A stretch of DNA of 64,000 bases from Kalaharituber pfeilii (GCA_015179045.1 WHUZ01000069.1:276681-340680), one strand, 5' to 3'. Shown: positions 9,347-19,379, counted from the first letter of the stretch. Made by a program: numbers and translations. The notes: a model not told the origin generated them from the sequence alone.

Positions 9347-10675
9347 ATGCCAGAAGGAAGTGTCGCCGCATCCGGATCTTCTTCATCCGCTGGTTCTTCA
9401 TCTGCTGGTTCGACTGCTGGTGTTTCCACGAGTACCTCAGCATCTGTGCCTATCTCATCCCTCTGTTATTTCCCACTACCGCATCAACCAGGTGCACCAA
9501 ATTTTGAGGGGAAGGACATATCACGATTTATTGCTATATGGGAAGATTTGACAGCAGGGTGGGAGGACGAGAAACGAATTAGAAAACTCCCCTTCTATTG
9601 TGATGAGGATACGGGCACTCATGTTAAACAAATCATTAACTTCAAGACTGTGACAACATGGGATACATTCAAAAAGGAACTGCTGGAAGAGTTTAAGGAT
9701 TATGACGAAGAGCAACGAAGGAATACCGAGGCTTACCTGCGTTCCATGATTCGCACTATTCGGAACATGTCGGACCCTACTCCCATTCAAATGAGATCCT
9801 TTATTTTCAACTTTTCGGAAAGGTCAGAGTATTTAGTCAGCACTGGGGCTATTAGTGAACATACCCGAGTTCTTCTTTTCCTTCAGGCGTTCACAGAAAA
9901 GGTAGGCGACATGCTGTGCAAGGAATGCTCGATTGAGTTGGAGAAACCGTCGACGACACGAACGATTTGGGCGGACCTGAAGAAGGAGGCGTTAAAAATA
10001 TGCACCAAACAAAACCTGCAAATGTGGAGGTTACCAAAGGTTATCCAAATGGTTGATAAAGACATGGATGTGAAGGAAGCAACGCCGTTTAAGCCAATAG
10101 CAGAGAAGCCATCTCCGAATCCCGAGCCTCCAGCATCGAAGGGAAAAGTTGACGTAGACGAACTCGCCGACATGATGAAGGAGCTGAAGTTGTATCATAT
10201 CGAAATGCAGCGGACGCGACAAAATCAGCAAGGACCATCGAGACCATACTATTCACCCAATCAATATGGCAACCGAGAATATCCACCAAGTGCAAACCGT
10301 GTCAACATTAGGTGGTGCTATTGGGACGGTGGACCGCATGGTAGGGACTCTTGTGAAGGATTAAGGAAGGCAATTGAAAGAGGAGATGTACATCGACGTG
10401 GTCCAGTGCTGTATCTAGGGCAGGAGGGGGTAGGGGACCCAGTGCGTGTACCTATCCCAGTTGAGGTTGATGGAAAGATTGAATGGCAGCAGGACTGGGT
10501 GGCTGCGCAACTAAGGAAGAAGGAGTCGGAGATGCCTAAAGCGAATTGTATTACCATCGAGGACTGTTTGCCCAAATCAGCATCAGAGTTCATCAACGGC
10601 GAGCCAGTTGCATACGTCGCAACGGAGGAATCGAGATTAGAAGCAGAGGTAGAGGAGAAGAGGGGCGGCGACTAG
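9347..10675 (+). CDS. gag: gypsy-1 Gag (capsid/nucleocapsid)
   Basis: About 442 residues from ATG 9347 (context CAACCATGC). The frame is open upstream to 8771, but that extension begins at a non-ATG codon, with an ATG at 8780, and is dominated by Arg-Thr repeats from the CGCAC leader, so I prefer 9347. After a Ser/Ala-rich N-terminus comes a retrotransposon capsid domain (FEGKDISRFI near residue 52; WDTFKKELLEEFKDYDEEQR further on). A degenerate CCHC knuckle, CYWDGGPHGRDSC, lies near residue 323, with Asp where the second Cys is expected. The downstream protease frame overlaps its end. Confidence 0.85.
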   Translation: MPEGSVAASGSSSSAGSSSAGSTAGVSTSTSASVPISSLCYFPLPHQPGAPNFEGKDISRFIAIWEDLTAGWEDEKRIRKLPFYCDEDTGTHVKQIINFKTVTTWDTFKKELLEEFKDYDEEQRRNTEAYLRSMIRTIRNMSDPTPIQMRSFIFNFSERSEYLVSTGAISEHTRVLLFLQAFTEKVGDMLCKECSIELEKPSTTRTIWADLKKEALKICTKQNLQMWRLPKVIQMVDKDMDVKEATPFKPIAEKPSPNPEPPASKGKVDVDELADMMKELKLYHIEMQRTRQNQQGPSRPYYSPNQYGNREYPPSANRVNIRWCYWDGGPHGRDSCEGLRKAIERGDVHRRGPVLYLGQEGVGDPVRVPIPVEVDGKIEWQQDWVAAQLRKKESEMPKANCITIEDCLPKSASEFINGEPVAYVATEESRLEAEVEEKRGGD

Positions 10676-11577
10676 ACGATGATGGCGACAGAACGAGGAA
10701 ACGGCAGAAGAGTGGTTCAACAATCCGAGTGATGCGGCGACCCGCTGGCATGGATAAAGGTAAAGAAAAAGATACTGTCATACAGGACGTAGGACCAAGC
10801 AGTGCTGGACCAAACAAGGAAGTAACAAAGCGGCAGAAGCAAGAGAAGCTATGGACCTCGCTTCGAGAATCAGCAAACCTCCTTGAGTTAAGCAACAAGG
10901 TCCTCGACTCACCAATTCCGGGATTAACAGTGCGCGAGGTCTTATCGCTATCTCCGGATCTCATTCAGCAATGGTTCGGTATCAAGAGGGTTCCACCGCT
11001 TAACAAGGATAAAGATGGGAAGGAGGGGGTTGATGCGCATATTAACGCACTGCGGTGGTCAGAAGCTCTGCGGAATCTGTATGCATGCGCATCACCACGT
11101 TGCAAGGGCCGGATCGAGGGACAGACGTTTGATATGTTGATCGATTGTGGAGCTGAGCTGTGTCTAATGTCGAGGTCAGTATACGAAGAGTTGGACAACT
11201 TACCTATAGATCTCGAAGCGGAATGGACGGTGGGGTCGGCAAATTCGCAGCAGTCGATGATATATGGTATATGCCACGATGTGCCGGTTAACGTGGGAGG
11301 GATTGTCGCCAGCTGCAATTTCTTCGTCATGGAGGGTCTTTCGCAGGACGTCATCTTGGGGAGACCGTGGGAACGAAAGGTACGCGCGAAGCATGACAAT
11401 CGAGATGACGGAAGCTGTTACACGACCATATATGATGCCGACGGAAACTCTGCAACGTTCTGCTCCGTGCCCCCAAATCACAGCCGCAACCGCAGCAGAG
11501 CAAGGCTACCAAGGCAACCAGGATTAGGATCGGGATCAGGTTCGGGAATGGTATCGGGAAAAGGACCGCGTCAGTAG
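10546..11577 (+). CDS. gypsy-1 protease region (retropepsin)
   Basis: Open frame overlapping the end of gag by about 130 bp in the -1 frame; it has no ATG at its start and probably relies on frameshifting or is part of a broken gag-pol. The aspartic protease motif is LIDCGAELCLM (near 11139-11171), with the DCGAE form seen in fungal retroelements, and VILGRPW follows near 11350. It ends in a Gly/Ser-rich tail at a TAG adjoining the RT frame. Confidence 0.8.
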   Translation: MYYHRGLFAQISIRVHQRRASCIRRNGGIEIRSRGRGEEGRRLDDDGDRTRKRQKSGSTIRVMRRPAGMDKGKEKDTVIQDVGPSSAGPNKEVTKRQKQEKLWTSLRESANLLELSNKVLDSPIPGLTVREVLSLSPDLIQQWFGIKRVPPLNKDKDGKEGVDAHINALRWSEALRNLYACASPRCKGRIEGQTFDMLIDCGAELCLMSRSVYEELDNLPIDLEAEWTVGSANSQQSMIYGICHDVPVNVGGIVASCNFFVMEGLSQDVILGRPWERKVRAKHDNRDDGSCYTTIYDADGNSATFCSVPPNHSRNRSRARLPRQPGLGSGSGSGMVSGKGPRQ

Positions 11578-13118
11578 TGGGCCCGGGAACAGCTGACGTC
11601 GCATTGATCCGGGGGATAGAAAGGCATAGGGATGACTGGGGGGAAATATACGGGTTAGCATTCGAGGGTAGCAAGGCAAGAGTGATATGCATGGAGAGGT
11701 TGGAGATGTTGGAAGGGAGGGGGTTCGGAAGCGGTAGCAGGAGCGGCAGCAGGAGCGGCAGCAGGAGCGGTAGTAGGAGCGGTGGTAGGAGCGGAGGGGG
11801 AGGCGGGAGCGCGCTGACCTTATATAAGCGGAAAAAGGATAAGGTTCGGCCGGTTAATAGACCGCATGAAGGGGGGTTAAAGCCGGGAGGTGAGGAGGAT
11901 TGGAAGGACCGGCTGATCAGTAAAGAGAAGAGACCGGGTACGAGCACGGAAGCTGTGCGCGAGGAGGAGTCGAAATATTCGCAATGGATCACGCCAAAAT
12001 TCTCGTCAATACGCAGAGGGACACGGCTTACTCCGGAACGGGTAGCGCGATTAAAGATAGGTGAGGGGCTGACCGCGGCGGAATTGGATGTCCTAATGGA
12101 AGTGCTATACAACCGTGAGGCCGCGTTCGCATTCGATTTCACGGAAAAGGGTAGATTCATCGACGAGATCGAGCCGCCACATGTCATTCCGACCGTGCAG
12201 CATACTCCGTGGCAGGTACCAGGGTTCCGGGTTCCCAAAGCTCTTGAGGCAGAGGTTGTGCGAATCGTGAAGCAAAAGCTCGATTGTGGTGCATTGGAGC
12301 GTAGTTTTGGCCCATATCGCAATCCATGGTTTCTGGTCCCGAAGAAAAGTGGTCAGTACCGACTCATCAATGCGGCGCAACGCTTGAATGCAGTGACGAT
12401 TAAGGACGCAAGCTTACCACCTTCCGCCGATGAGTTCAGCGAAGAGTTCGCAGGGTACCCGCTCATTTCACTCCTCGACCTGTTCTCTGGCTACGATCAG
12501 TGTACTCTCGCACCGGAATCCAGGGACATGACGGCATTCATGACACCATTCGGCCTACTGCGCATGACCACGCTCCCACAGGGTTACACCAATGGCGTGC
12601 AATTATTCGATCGTGTTATTCGCAAGGCGCTAAAAGACCAGATCGCAGCCGGGAGGGGAAAACCTTTCATCGATGACGTCGTGGCTAGACCGCGTACCCG
12701 CAGTTGGTTTTTTGGATCCAGAGAGTGGGAAGCCTATAGAGGTTGCGCCGGGGGTGCGGAAATTTGTTCTGGAAGCCATCATCTCGCTAGACCTCGTCCT
12801 GGCAGACATCGAGCGCGCAGGGGCACAATCTCAGGTGAAAAGAGCGAGTTCCTGAAATCAGTCGTCAAATTAGTAGCATACATGACAGGAGCAAATGGTC
12901 GCACACCTGAGGAGATGAAGGTGAGGAAAATCGTGAACTGGGCACCTTGTCAGAACACCACAGATGCAAAGGCTTTCATCGGGCTCTGCGTGTACTATAG
13001 AATCTGGGTCAAGGACTTCGCTGCCATTGCTGAACCAATCTTCCGCACGTTCAAAAAGGGAGGCTTCGTATGGGGGTCGAACAGCAAGAGGCCATGGATA
13101 AGCTCAAAAAGGCACTGA
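11577..13118 (+). pseudogene. gypsy-1 reverse transcriptase (frameshifted)
   Basis: After a Gly/Ser/Arg-repeat linker, RT blocks follow: FLVPKKSGQYRLINAAQRLN, LLDLFSGYDQ, MTPFGLLRMTTLPQGYTNG and the polymerase motif FIDD at 12666-12677 (YxDD variant). From about 12680 to 12830 the conserved sequence (EVAPGVRKFVLEAI...LADIERAG) continues in the +1 frame, then returns (GTISGEKSEFLKS). At the 3' end the frame is lost at the G run near 13072, after which RNase H continues in another frame. Two compensating one-base indels inside RT thus break an otherwise complete domain. Confidence 0.82.
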
Positions 13119-13648
13119 CATCCGCGCCCGCATTGAAGCCGATCGATTATGAAAGCTCGGGAAGGATCGTTCTGTCCGTGGATTCGTCACTCCTCGGCTG
13201 GGGTGCGATATTGCAGCAGGAAGAGGAGTGTTCCGAAGGCAAATGCAGCACTAAGCGACATCCCGCACGGTACGAGAGTGGACTCTGGACACCAGCAGAG
13301 AAGAAATACGACTCTGGAAAGCTCGAATGCAGGGGGTTGTTGAAAGCGCTCAAGAAGTTTCGTTTTTACCTCTACGGCGTGAGGTTCTTCGTTGAAATTG
13401 ATGCCAAAACGCTAGTACACCAGCTCAATCAGCCAGCGTCGGATTTACCAGGCTCGGTGGTCAATAGGTGGCTCGCATGGATACGACTCTTCGCATTCGA
13501 TATTAAGCATGTCGCGGGCAAAAAGCACGGTGGACCGGACGCATTGTCAAGACGCGGAAGGGGGTCGGCTCAGATTCAGAGGATAGCGATCCGGAGGACC
13601 TGGAAGACGCGATGGATGCGGACCTGTCAGCACTTGCATGGGAGGTAG
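13070..13648 (+). pseudogene. gypsy-1 RNase H (frame separated by an indel)
   Basis: Reads from the RT connection (EQQEAMDKLKKALTSAPALK) into RNase H: LSVDSSLLGWGAILQQ, TPAEKKYDSGKLECRGLLKA, FFVEIDAKTLVHQL, and KHVAGKKHGGPDALSRRGR near the end. The acidic catalytic positions are present. The frame is lost at a GGGGG run near 13561-13565, after which an acidic linker (DSEDSDPEDLEDAMDADLSA) continues in the next frame. Confidence 0.82.
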
Positions 13649-14982
13649 GAGGGGTCAATAACGTGGAAGGGGTTAATGAAGGTATGCCTGAAGAGCTCCG
13701 CAAGGTTGCACGATACCTGGTTACCATGGAAAGGCCTCCCGAGATGACAGACAAGCAATTCCATTCGTTCTGGAGATTCGCACTCCACTTCCTGGTAGCA
13801 GAGGGTAAGCTGTTCCGCCGTTCGCGAATTAACATGCCGCCGAAGAGGGTCGTCTGGGGAACGAGAAGCTCGAGATAATCCGACAACTGCATGACGAAAG
13901 CGGGCACCGTGGCATCAAGGGCACCTATGACAAGATTGCACTGCGGTATTGGTGGAAGGGTCTTTATCGAGATGTCGAGCAGTACGTCAGGAGTTGCGAA
14001 CCGTGCCAGAAGAGAGCGCCAGGAAGGGTTACCGAAGAGCTGCATCCCACATTGTATAGCGCACTATGGAGGAAGGTTGGTCTCGACGTGGTGCATATGC
14101 CAAAGGACGAGGGGTTCAGCTATTCCGTATATGCGGGAGGATTTCTCCGGATGGGTGGAAGCGAAGCCACTGCGCAAGGCGAACTCCAGGGCCATCGCAA
14201 CATTTATTTATGAGTGGATATCTCGATTCGGCGTTCCCGGAAGGATAGTATGCGACAACGGGCCGGAAAACCAAGCTCTCACGCAGGAGTTAATGGCCAG
14301 GTATGGTATCCAGAACGTCAGGATTGCCACATATCACCCGCAGTCGAATGGTCTCGTGGAACGTGGACACCAGCAGATCGTAGATGCGCTCGCAAAGCTC
14401 GGAGGGAATAAGGGAAACAAGTGGGTAAAGCGACTTCCGGCAGTTCTCTGGGCGGATCGTGTCACCACTCGCGCATCGACCGGATTTCCGCCATATAAGC
14501 TCGTGTTTGGCCAGGATTGTGTGCTCCCAGTGGAAATATCCGCCGCATCGTGGGCCATGGTGGAGTGGGAGAAGGTGCAATCGAGGGAACAATTGCTTGC
14601 AGCGAGGGCACGGCAGCTCGAGAGGCGAGAGGAGGATCTCAAAGCGGCAGCAGAGCACCTGAAGACAAGCCGGATGGACAATAAGCGATACTTCGATGCC
14701 AACCGCAGGAAGCGAGCCGGAGGGGAAGAGCTGCAAATAGGTGATATGGTCCTGGTATACAATAGCCAGCTTGACAAGCAGTGGTCCAGGAAGCTCGATA
14801 ACCGGTGGATGGGGCCCTATATCATCAGGGATATCAAGAGGGATAGGGGCACGTATTTGCTTGCAGAGCTCGATGGCACACCCATGGATAGCATCATTGC
14901 CGGTGACCGCATCAAGAGGTTCTTTCCGCGCCGGGGGGTAGACCGCGATGAGGACGATTCGGCGGAGGAGGAGGAGGAGTGA
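13612..14982 (+). pseudogene. gypsy-1 integrase (split by two frameshifts)
   Basis: Begins as the linker and MPEELRKVARYLVTMERPPE, shifts frame near 13855 into the zinc domain (LHDESGHRGIKGTYDK ... CEPCQK, a complete H-H-C-C set), then shifts back near 14120. The catalytic core follows: an Asp in VGLDVVHMPKDEG, the second Asp in IVCDNGPENQ and Glu in SNGLVERGHQQ. A C-terminal beta-barrel-like region (GDMVLVYNSQLDKQWSRKLD) ends at 14982. The final residues are acidic, with no chromodomain. Confidence 0.82.
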
Positions 14983-15626
14983 GCAGAAGTTGAGAGAAGG
15001 GGGGCCGAGCATTGGAAGAGCGGTAGGTATAGAATTTCCTTTGATTTCTTCGCTTTCATCTGTTTGTTTGCTGCTTGACTTGCTTGGTTCATCTGTCTGT
15101 TTGTTTGATTTGTTCGCTTCGCTTGGTATGTCGCGAGGGGCCGCTTTTTTTGGAAGGGGGGTCGGAATGGTGGTAAATGCGGTCAATTTCCTTGCAGTTC
15201 TTGGCATTTCTTTGTGTGTCGTCATTGTTCCTTGGTTTATACGTTGAATGCGATCGGGGCGGGAGAGGGTAAACGGTTGGTTCTGCGGATTTTGTGGATT
15301 TCATCGACTTCGTCATGTTTTTGTGCTTTTCCTATGCTTCTATGGTTTTGTTAGCTCTTTGTTCCGGAGGTCATTGGGGGAAGGATTACAGGGATACAAC
15401 GCTTCTGACGTCAACCGGGGGTATACGCAGCGATGTGAGGTGGTGCTCTATTTTTGCTGATTTCATTGATTTTTGCATGTCTTCTCATTATTCCGCACAT
15501 TTTGCACGATTTGTCTTGTCTTGATTCTCTTTCCTGGTCGTTAAGGTGGAGGTTTGAGGGAGTGGTGCGGGGTGTTGCAGCATTGTGTGTCGCGATGGGG
15601 CCGCTCCTATGGGAAGGGGGGTCGGA
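14983..15626 (+). other. gypsy-1 3' non-coding region and polypurine tract
   Basis: No gene. T-rich plus strand (TTTGTTTG repeats near 15063-15110), then the purine tract directly before the LTR. Small frames here have no recognisable content. Confidence 0.7.
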
Positions 15627-15870
15627 TGTGGGGACGCTGACATAATGAGGATGTGCGCATAAGAGAGGGAAGCTTGGCATGCGGTGGCACGTGATGGGAT
15701 GTATGGGTTATATATTTGTATGGTTACGGAGCGTTAGCTAGTAATCATCAATCAATCAAGCAATCTTCTCTCGCACCCGCTCACACTATCAGTTGTACGT
15801 TCGTTCCGCCAGCTCTCACTCTCCCGGTCTCTCACAGGCGGTAGTGATCTATACTATCTGTCTTCTTACA
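15627..15870 (+). repeat. 3' LTR of gypsy-1
   Basis: Same length (244 bp) and, by eye, same sequence as the 5' LTR; followed by the TCGG target repeat. Confidence 0.93.
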
Positions 15871-15874
15871 TCGG

Positions 15875-16095
15875 AAGTACACAGAGGGCAAAATAAGTGC
15901 AAGCACGCGTTAAGCAATTGGAGCGAGGACTACAATATCAAATACATCATGGGCAAGGGCTACAAGATGAAATACATTATGGGCGAGGGCTACAATATCC
16001 AATACATGATGGACGGAATACCTTGTGCTAGTTACATTCAGAATTCTCCAGGGCAACAACCACAATAGGACGAGTGCTTGAAAGTGACTCCACAA
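15875..16095. other. Target sequence of gypsy-1, no gene recognised
   Basis: Contains three imperfect ~33-bp repeats (TACAATATCAAATACATCAT, GGGCAAGGGCTAC) at 15930-16012. With the left flank 7791-7922 it formed one sequence before gypsy-1 inserted. Confidence 0.5.
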
Positions 16096-16748
16096 TAGTG
16101 AGCGGCACGAGCCGAGCCAGCTCGAGCCCGCTCGAGCCCGAGCTCGCGTGAGCTAGCTCGAGCTCAAACGAGCCAAGATCATGCTTGTGTTTTTTTCTTG
16201 ACAGCTCGCTAAAATGCTTAGCCAGTGCAAGGTTTCATAAACTGTAAATACCTAATATAGTAAAAGTTAGAGACTTGGAGCTCATTCTGACCTACCAACA
16301 ACTTCGAAATGCACAATTTACCCGATAGTAGTGAGAAAGATGAAAATTTAGCTTAGTTTAGTTTAGTTTGTCAATATTATGTATATAATCAATCCAGGCT
16401 CGAGCTCATGCCACGCCAGCTCGAGCCAGCTCGAGCCGAGCTCACTTACTCACGAGCTGGCTCGAGCTCACCCTCCAGCTCGGCTCGAGCTAGCTCGTGC
16501 CGCTCACAAGTTAGCCAGTGCAAGGTTTCATAAACTGCAAATACCTAATATAGTAATAATTAGAGACTTGGAGCTCATTCTGACCTACCAACAACTTCGA
16601 AATGCACAATTTAGCTGATAGTAGTGAGAAAGATGAAAATTTAGCTTAGTTTAGTTTAGTTTGTCAATATTATGTATATAATCAATCCAGGCTCGAGCCG
16701 AGCTCACTTACTCACGAGCTGGCTCGAGCTAGCTCGTGCCGCTCACTA
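16096..16748 (+). mobile_element. hAT-type MITE, partly duplicated in tandem
   Basis: Begins TAGTGAGCGGCACGAGC and ends GCTCGTGCCGCTCACTA, flanked by a perfect 8-bp TSD CTCCACAA (16088-16095, 16749-16756), as for hAT elements (TAGNG ends). Inside, a first complete unit (16096 to about 16504) with both terminal repeats is followed by a second copy lacking its left end (TTAGCCAGTGCAAGGTTTCA onwards). The single outer TSD shows that the dimer behaves as one insertion. A monomer lies at 21661-21974. Subterminal regions are rich in GAGCTCGAG palindromes. No coding capacity. Confidence 0.9.
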
Positions 16749-16756
16749 CTCCACAA

Positions 16757-17149
16757 CCACGACGTCCTCTCCAGCGAAACCTACATAGATCGGAAGCTCT
16801 CAGCGCACTGAGTCTTTTGATCTAATTTTTACCCTTCGATTCCATAACTCGCGGATTCCCCCGGAGGGTGAAGTTTCGAGGAAATTTCAGCTCATCAACC
16901 CCATTGCCAACACTCCGCCACTACCAAGCCCAAATAGGCAGACCCAAATCTCCACCCGATGGCCAATAGGAAAAAGATAAAATGCCGAAGGGCAAGAAGA
17001 AGATGAGAACTACCTGCCTCCTGGCACCACCACCATCCCTCCCCCTGCAAACCCTCTACTGGTACAAACTAGACATACCACAATGGGATACTATGAAGAA
17101 AAAGTTGGGAGATACGGGCATTGGCTAGGGCTTGGTACTCACCTCATTA
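16757..17149. other. Unassigned sequence upstream of the orphan frame
   Basis: No known domain. A plus-strand frame (from about 16999, EEDENYLPPGTTTIPPPANP...) runs into the LINE at 17150 and continues in frame after it (17885-17947) if LINE and one TSD are removed. It may be part of the interrupted locus described at 18293. Confidence 0.3.
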
Positions 17150-17872
17150 TTTTTTTTTTTTTTTTTTATATCATTTAATCGCTTGCCGCCCTATGGGCTA
17201 TGGCGATGTTGTGCTAGTTACATAAAAAGTGATTAGACTTTTCCCTTTCGTCGCTCCCCTGCTCACCCTCCTCACTCCTCCAACATTTGAAGAATTATGT
17301 CTAACTTGTCTCTCTCCCCTTCCCCCTTCTTCGGGGGATTCTTCACGTGCTCTTCCCCCCCTGGCCACCTCCTCTTCCAAACCCTACACTCCCCCAGTAA
17401 ATGGGCTTTCGTCTCCTCGGCTTCTCCGCACCATCTGCATTCCGGCCCATCCCCTTCACCGATCCTCCACCTCCACGCCCTCAGCCCCTTCCCTCCCAGG
17501 AGCCCCGCTATACGACTGACTCCCCTTCCTAATCTTTCTAGCGGTCTGTACGTCAGTTCTAACCTGTTCCTCTCTCCCGCTCTCTCTCTTCTGAGCCTCT
17601 GTCTCTGACCCGCCTCTGTGACCACCTCCGCTTTATATTGCAACGCTGTCCCCCAACCCGCCACCCTGTCTGCCTCTTCATTCCCTTCTATGCCTGCATG
17701 AGCCTTCACCCACATCACCGCTACATCCAAATCACCCCTCCTCACCCTCCTCTCCCAGGCTTCTCTCAACTTGTTCGTCGCCCCATCGTGTGTTGGGTCT
17801 CCTCTCGATATCGCTCTCATTCTCCCAATCGCGTGTCTCGAGTCTGTCAGTATCAGCAACTCCCCCTCCACC
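17150..17872 (-). mobile_element. 5'-truncated LINE-A insertion (RNase H and CCHC end)
   Basis: Minus-strand insertion with poly(A) tail (T run from about 17150) and TSD CTCACCTCATTA at 17138-17149 and 17873-17884. Protein content: VEGELLILTDSRHAIGRM, VMWVKAHAGIEGNEEADRVA (RNase H), then RAGERNRLELTYRPLERLGR and a CCHC motif CRWCGEAEETKAHLLGEC. The frame is open from the truncation point to the stop at 17272, so this copy is little decayed. The 3' tail carries the CGCCATAGCCCATAGGGCGG hairpin shared by the other LINE-A and SINE-like insertions. Confidence 0.9.
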
Positions 17873-17984
17873 CTCACCTCATTATGGAAATACAGAGCCC
17901 GAAGCGACAACCCACTGTCAGAGGGAGCGTGTCTGCTTATATAGTTTGACAATGATCCCACTACGCTAACGGCAAGCGGAATGA

Positions 17985-18257
17985 TTTTTTTTTTTTTTTT
18001 TTTTTTTATTTCATTACTCGCATGCCGCCCTATGGGCTATGGCGAGGGTTTAATTTAAGCTAAGAACAACAAAGGAAATAAGTCTTAAGTACATAATGCC
18101 CGCGGTTTGCATGGTATTGCGGGGGGAAGCGGTCAGTAGGTCCGAATCATCTCCGTCCTCTTTCAGTCTCGTACTGGCTCGCCTTGAGCCATCTCTCTCC
18201 GTGTCGCACCTTGTCCATGTTTTGTTTCTCTTCCAAGTAAACTACTATGGAACTTGT
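17985..18257 (-). mobile_element. SINE-like element with LINE-A tail
   Basis: A 273-bp minus-strand insertion with T run and perfect 13-bp TSD GCAAGCGGAATGA (17972-17984, 18258-18270). It shares the 3' tail with LINE-A, but upstream sequence differs and matches 4543-4731. A possible pol III A box (TGGCTCAAGGCG on the minus strand, 18180-18191) and a degenerate B box (GATTCGGACC, 18139-18148) are spaced as in tRNA promoters, though the A box lies about 66 nt from the 5' end. A plain 5'-truncated LINE subfamily is the alternative. Confidence 0.7.
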
Positions 18258-18292
18258 GCAAGCGGAATGAGACTACATGACTCTCTTCTAAT

Positions 18293-18742
18293 ATGGGTAG
18301 CACTAGAGTGACTACTACCACCTGCCATATCACCACCACCACCACCCCCATCACCACTGCCACCACAGCCACTGGGCTTAGCTCTATCACATGCATACAA
18401 ACAGTTCTAGTAGAATCAACTCCTGAAGCTATCGGCTTCAGCTTTGATATACTACTTTTGGAGAAACCCTCCCTGAAAGCTCCTACTGCTCCCACTCCTA
18501 GCCCTACAGCTCGGCACGCGATTACTGATATAAAAAAAAAAAAAAAAAAAAAAATAGCCCTACAGCTAATACACTACTGACTCCGTCCGCGAACATTCAA
18601 AAGAAGAGAAAAGGCAAAATGGAGTCTGTGCACTTCTATGCCTTCAAAAAAAGACTTGATGAGGCAGAGGTAAGAAAAATAGCCTCCACAGGGGCATCAT
18701 TACCAACACCCCCACTAGCGCCTGTGCCCACCCCTACCACTC
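18293..18742 (+). pseudogene. Orphan reading frame disrupted by insertions
   Basis: From ATG 18293 a Thr-rich start (HITTTTTPITTATTATG) leads to LLLEKPSLKAPTAPTPSPTA, where the 43-bp micro-insertion at 18512-18554 breaks it. Skipping that and one TSD keeps the frame open through KMESVHFYAFKKRLDEAEVR to 18742, and skipping gypsy-2 as well keeps it open a further dozen or so codons beyond 26519. Not recognised: a Pro/Thr-rich protein with one charged, possibly helical segment. About 140 codons open across two insertion sites hints at a real former ORF, but chance cannot be excluded. Confidence 0.35.
18512..18554 (+). mobile_element. LINE-A tail micro-insertion (43 bp)
   Basis: Only CGGCACGCGATTACTGATAT plus A and a poly(A) run, about 21 nt of element sequence, inserted with a perfect 13-bp TSD TAGCCCTACAGCT (18499-18511, 18555-18567). 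It lacks even the GCCC-ATA-GGGC hairpin. Confidence 0.88.
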
Positions 18743-19304
18743 TGTAAAGAATGGGTCAGGGCCGGGGTCGAGATACAGGGTAGGCAGCGGGTGCCCGGGA
18801 GGCAGCGGAGTTCACGGCGGGTAGAGACAGTCGGCGCTATATGATGTAGATGTATGCAGAATTACGTACAGCCTGAGGGTGGATACAAGTTGTTACGTGA
18901 GGAGCAGAGAGGGAGGTGGGGATGAGCCTCCTTTATGGAGAGCCCAGGAACTTGGCAGAAGAACATTCTAGAGAATCAAACGAGCACAGAAACTTGGCAG
19001 AAGAACATTCTAGATACAGGAGAATTAAACTAGCGCGGGAGAAACTTCGAGCTAATGCAGGAGAACATTCTGGACGAATCATGGATGCAAGAGAATATGC
19101 AGGAACATATGGGCAGCGGCCGGGATGCAAGCGGCTGCTGTGCGTAAGGACTCGGGGCTGGCGGCGAGGGTCGGAGCTTTCAGGCACTGCCGCTACGCGG
19201 CGGCTCAGCAGGAGTTCGGGCTGTGGCAGGGTCTCGGGGCCTCGGGTCTCGTGTGTCACGTGCGGGAGGAGTATTTCGGCCGTGGTGGAGGTTGGTTCGT
19301 TACA
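18743..19304 (-). repeat. 3' LTR of gypsy-2
   Basis: 562 bp. On the minus strand a CATAAAGGAGG TATA-like box near 18940 precedes ACGTAACAA (18890-18898), the presumed transcript start that complements the primer site at 25906-25914. The adjacent polypurine tract on the minus strand is AGAAGAGAGGCTAC. Confidence 0.88.
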
Positions 19305-19379
19305 GTAGCCTCTCTTCTAAAGGGAGAGCTCCAGCGAACATCAGGGTCGAGGTACCGGGGTACTAGGTCTTCGTATGTG

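Larger units (their letters stand above)
7923..15870 (+). mobile_element. gypsy-1: young Ty3/gypsy-type LTR retrotransposon
   Basis: A 7.95-kb element bounded by 244-bp direct LTRs that look identical base for base and flanked by a 4-bp repeat TCGG (7919-7922, 15871-15874). Order is gag, protease, RT, RNase H, integrase (integrase after RT), as in Ty3/gypsy. A tRNA-type primer site follows the 5' LTR, and a purine tract (GGGAAGGGGGGTCGGA, 15611-15626) precedes the 3' LTR. No chromodomain was seen after the integrase. Identical LTRs imply very recent insertion, yet the ORFs are broken by one-base shifts, several at G runs. Confidence 0.93.
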
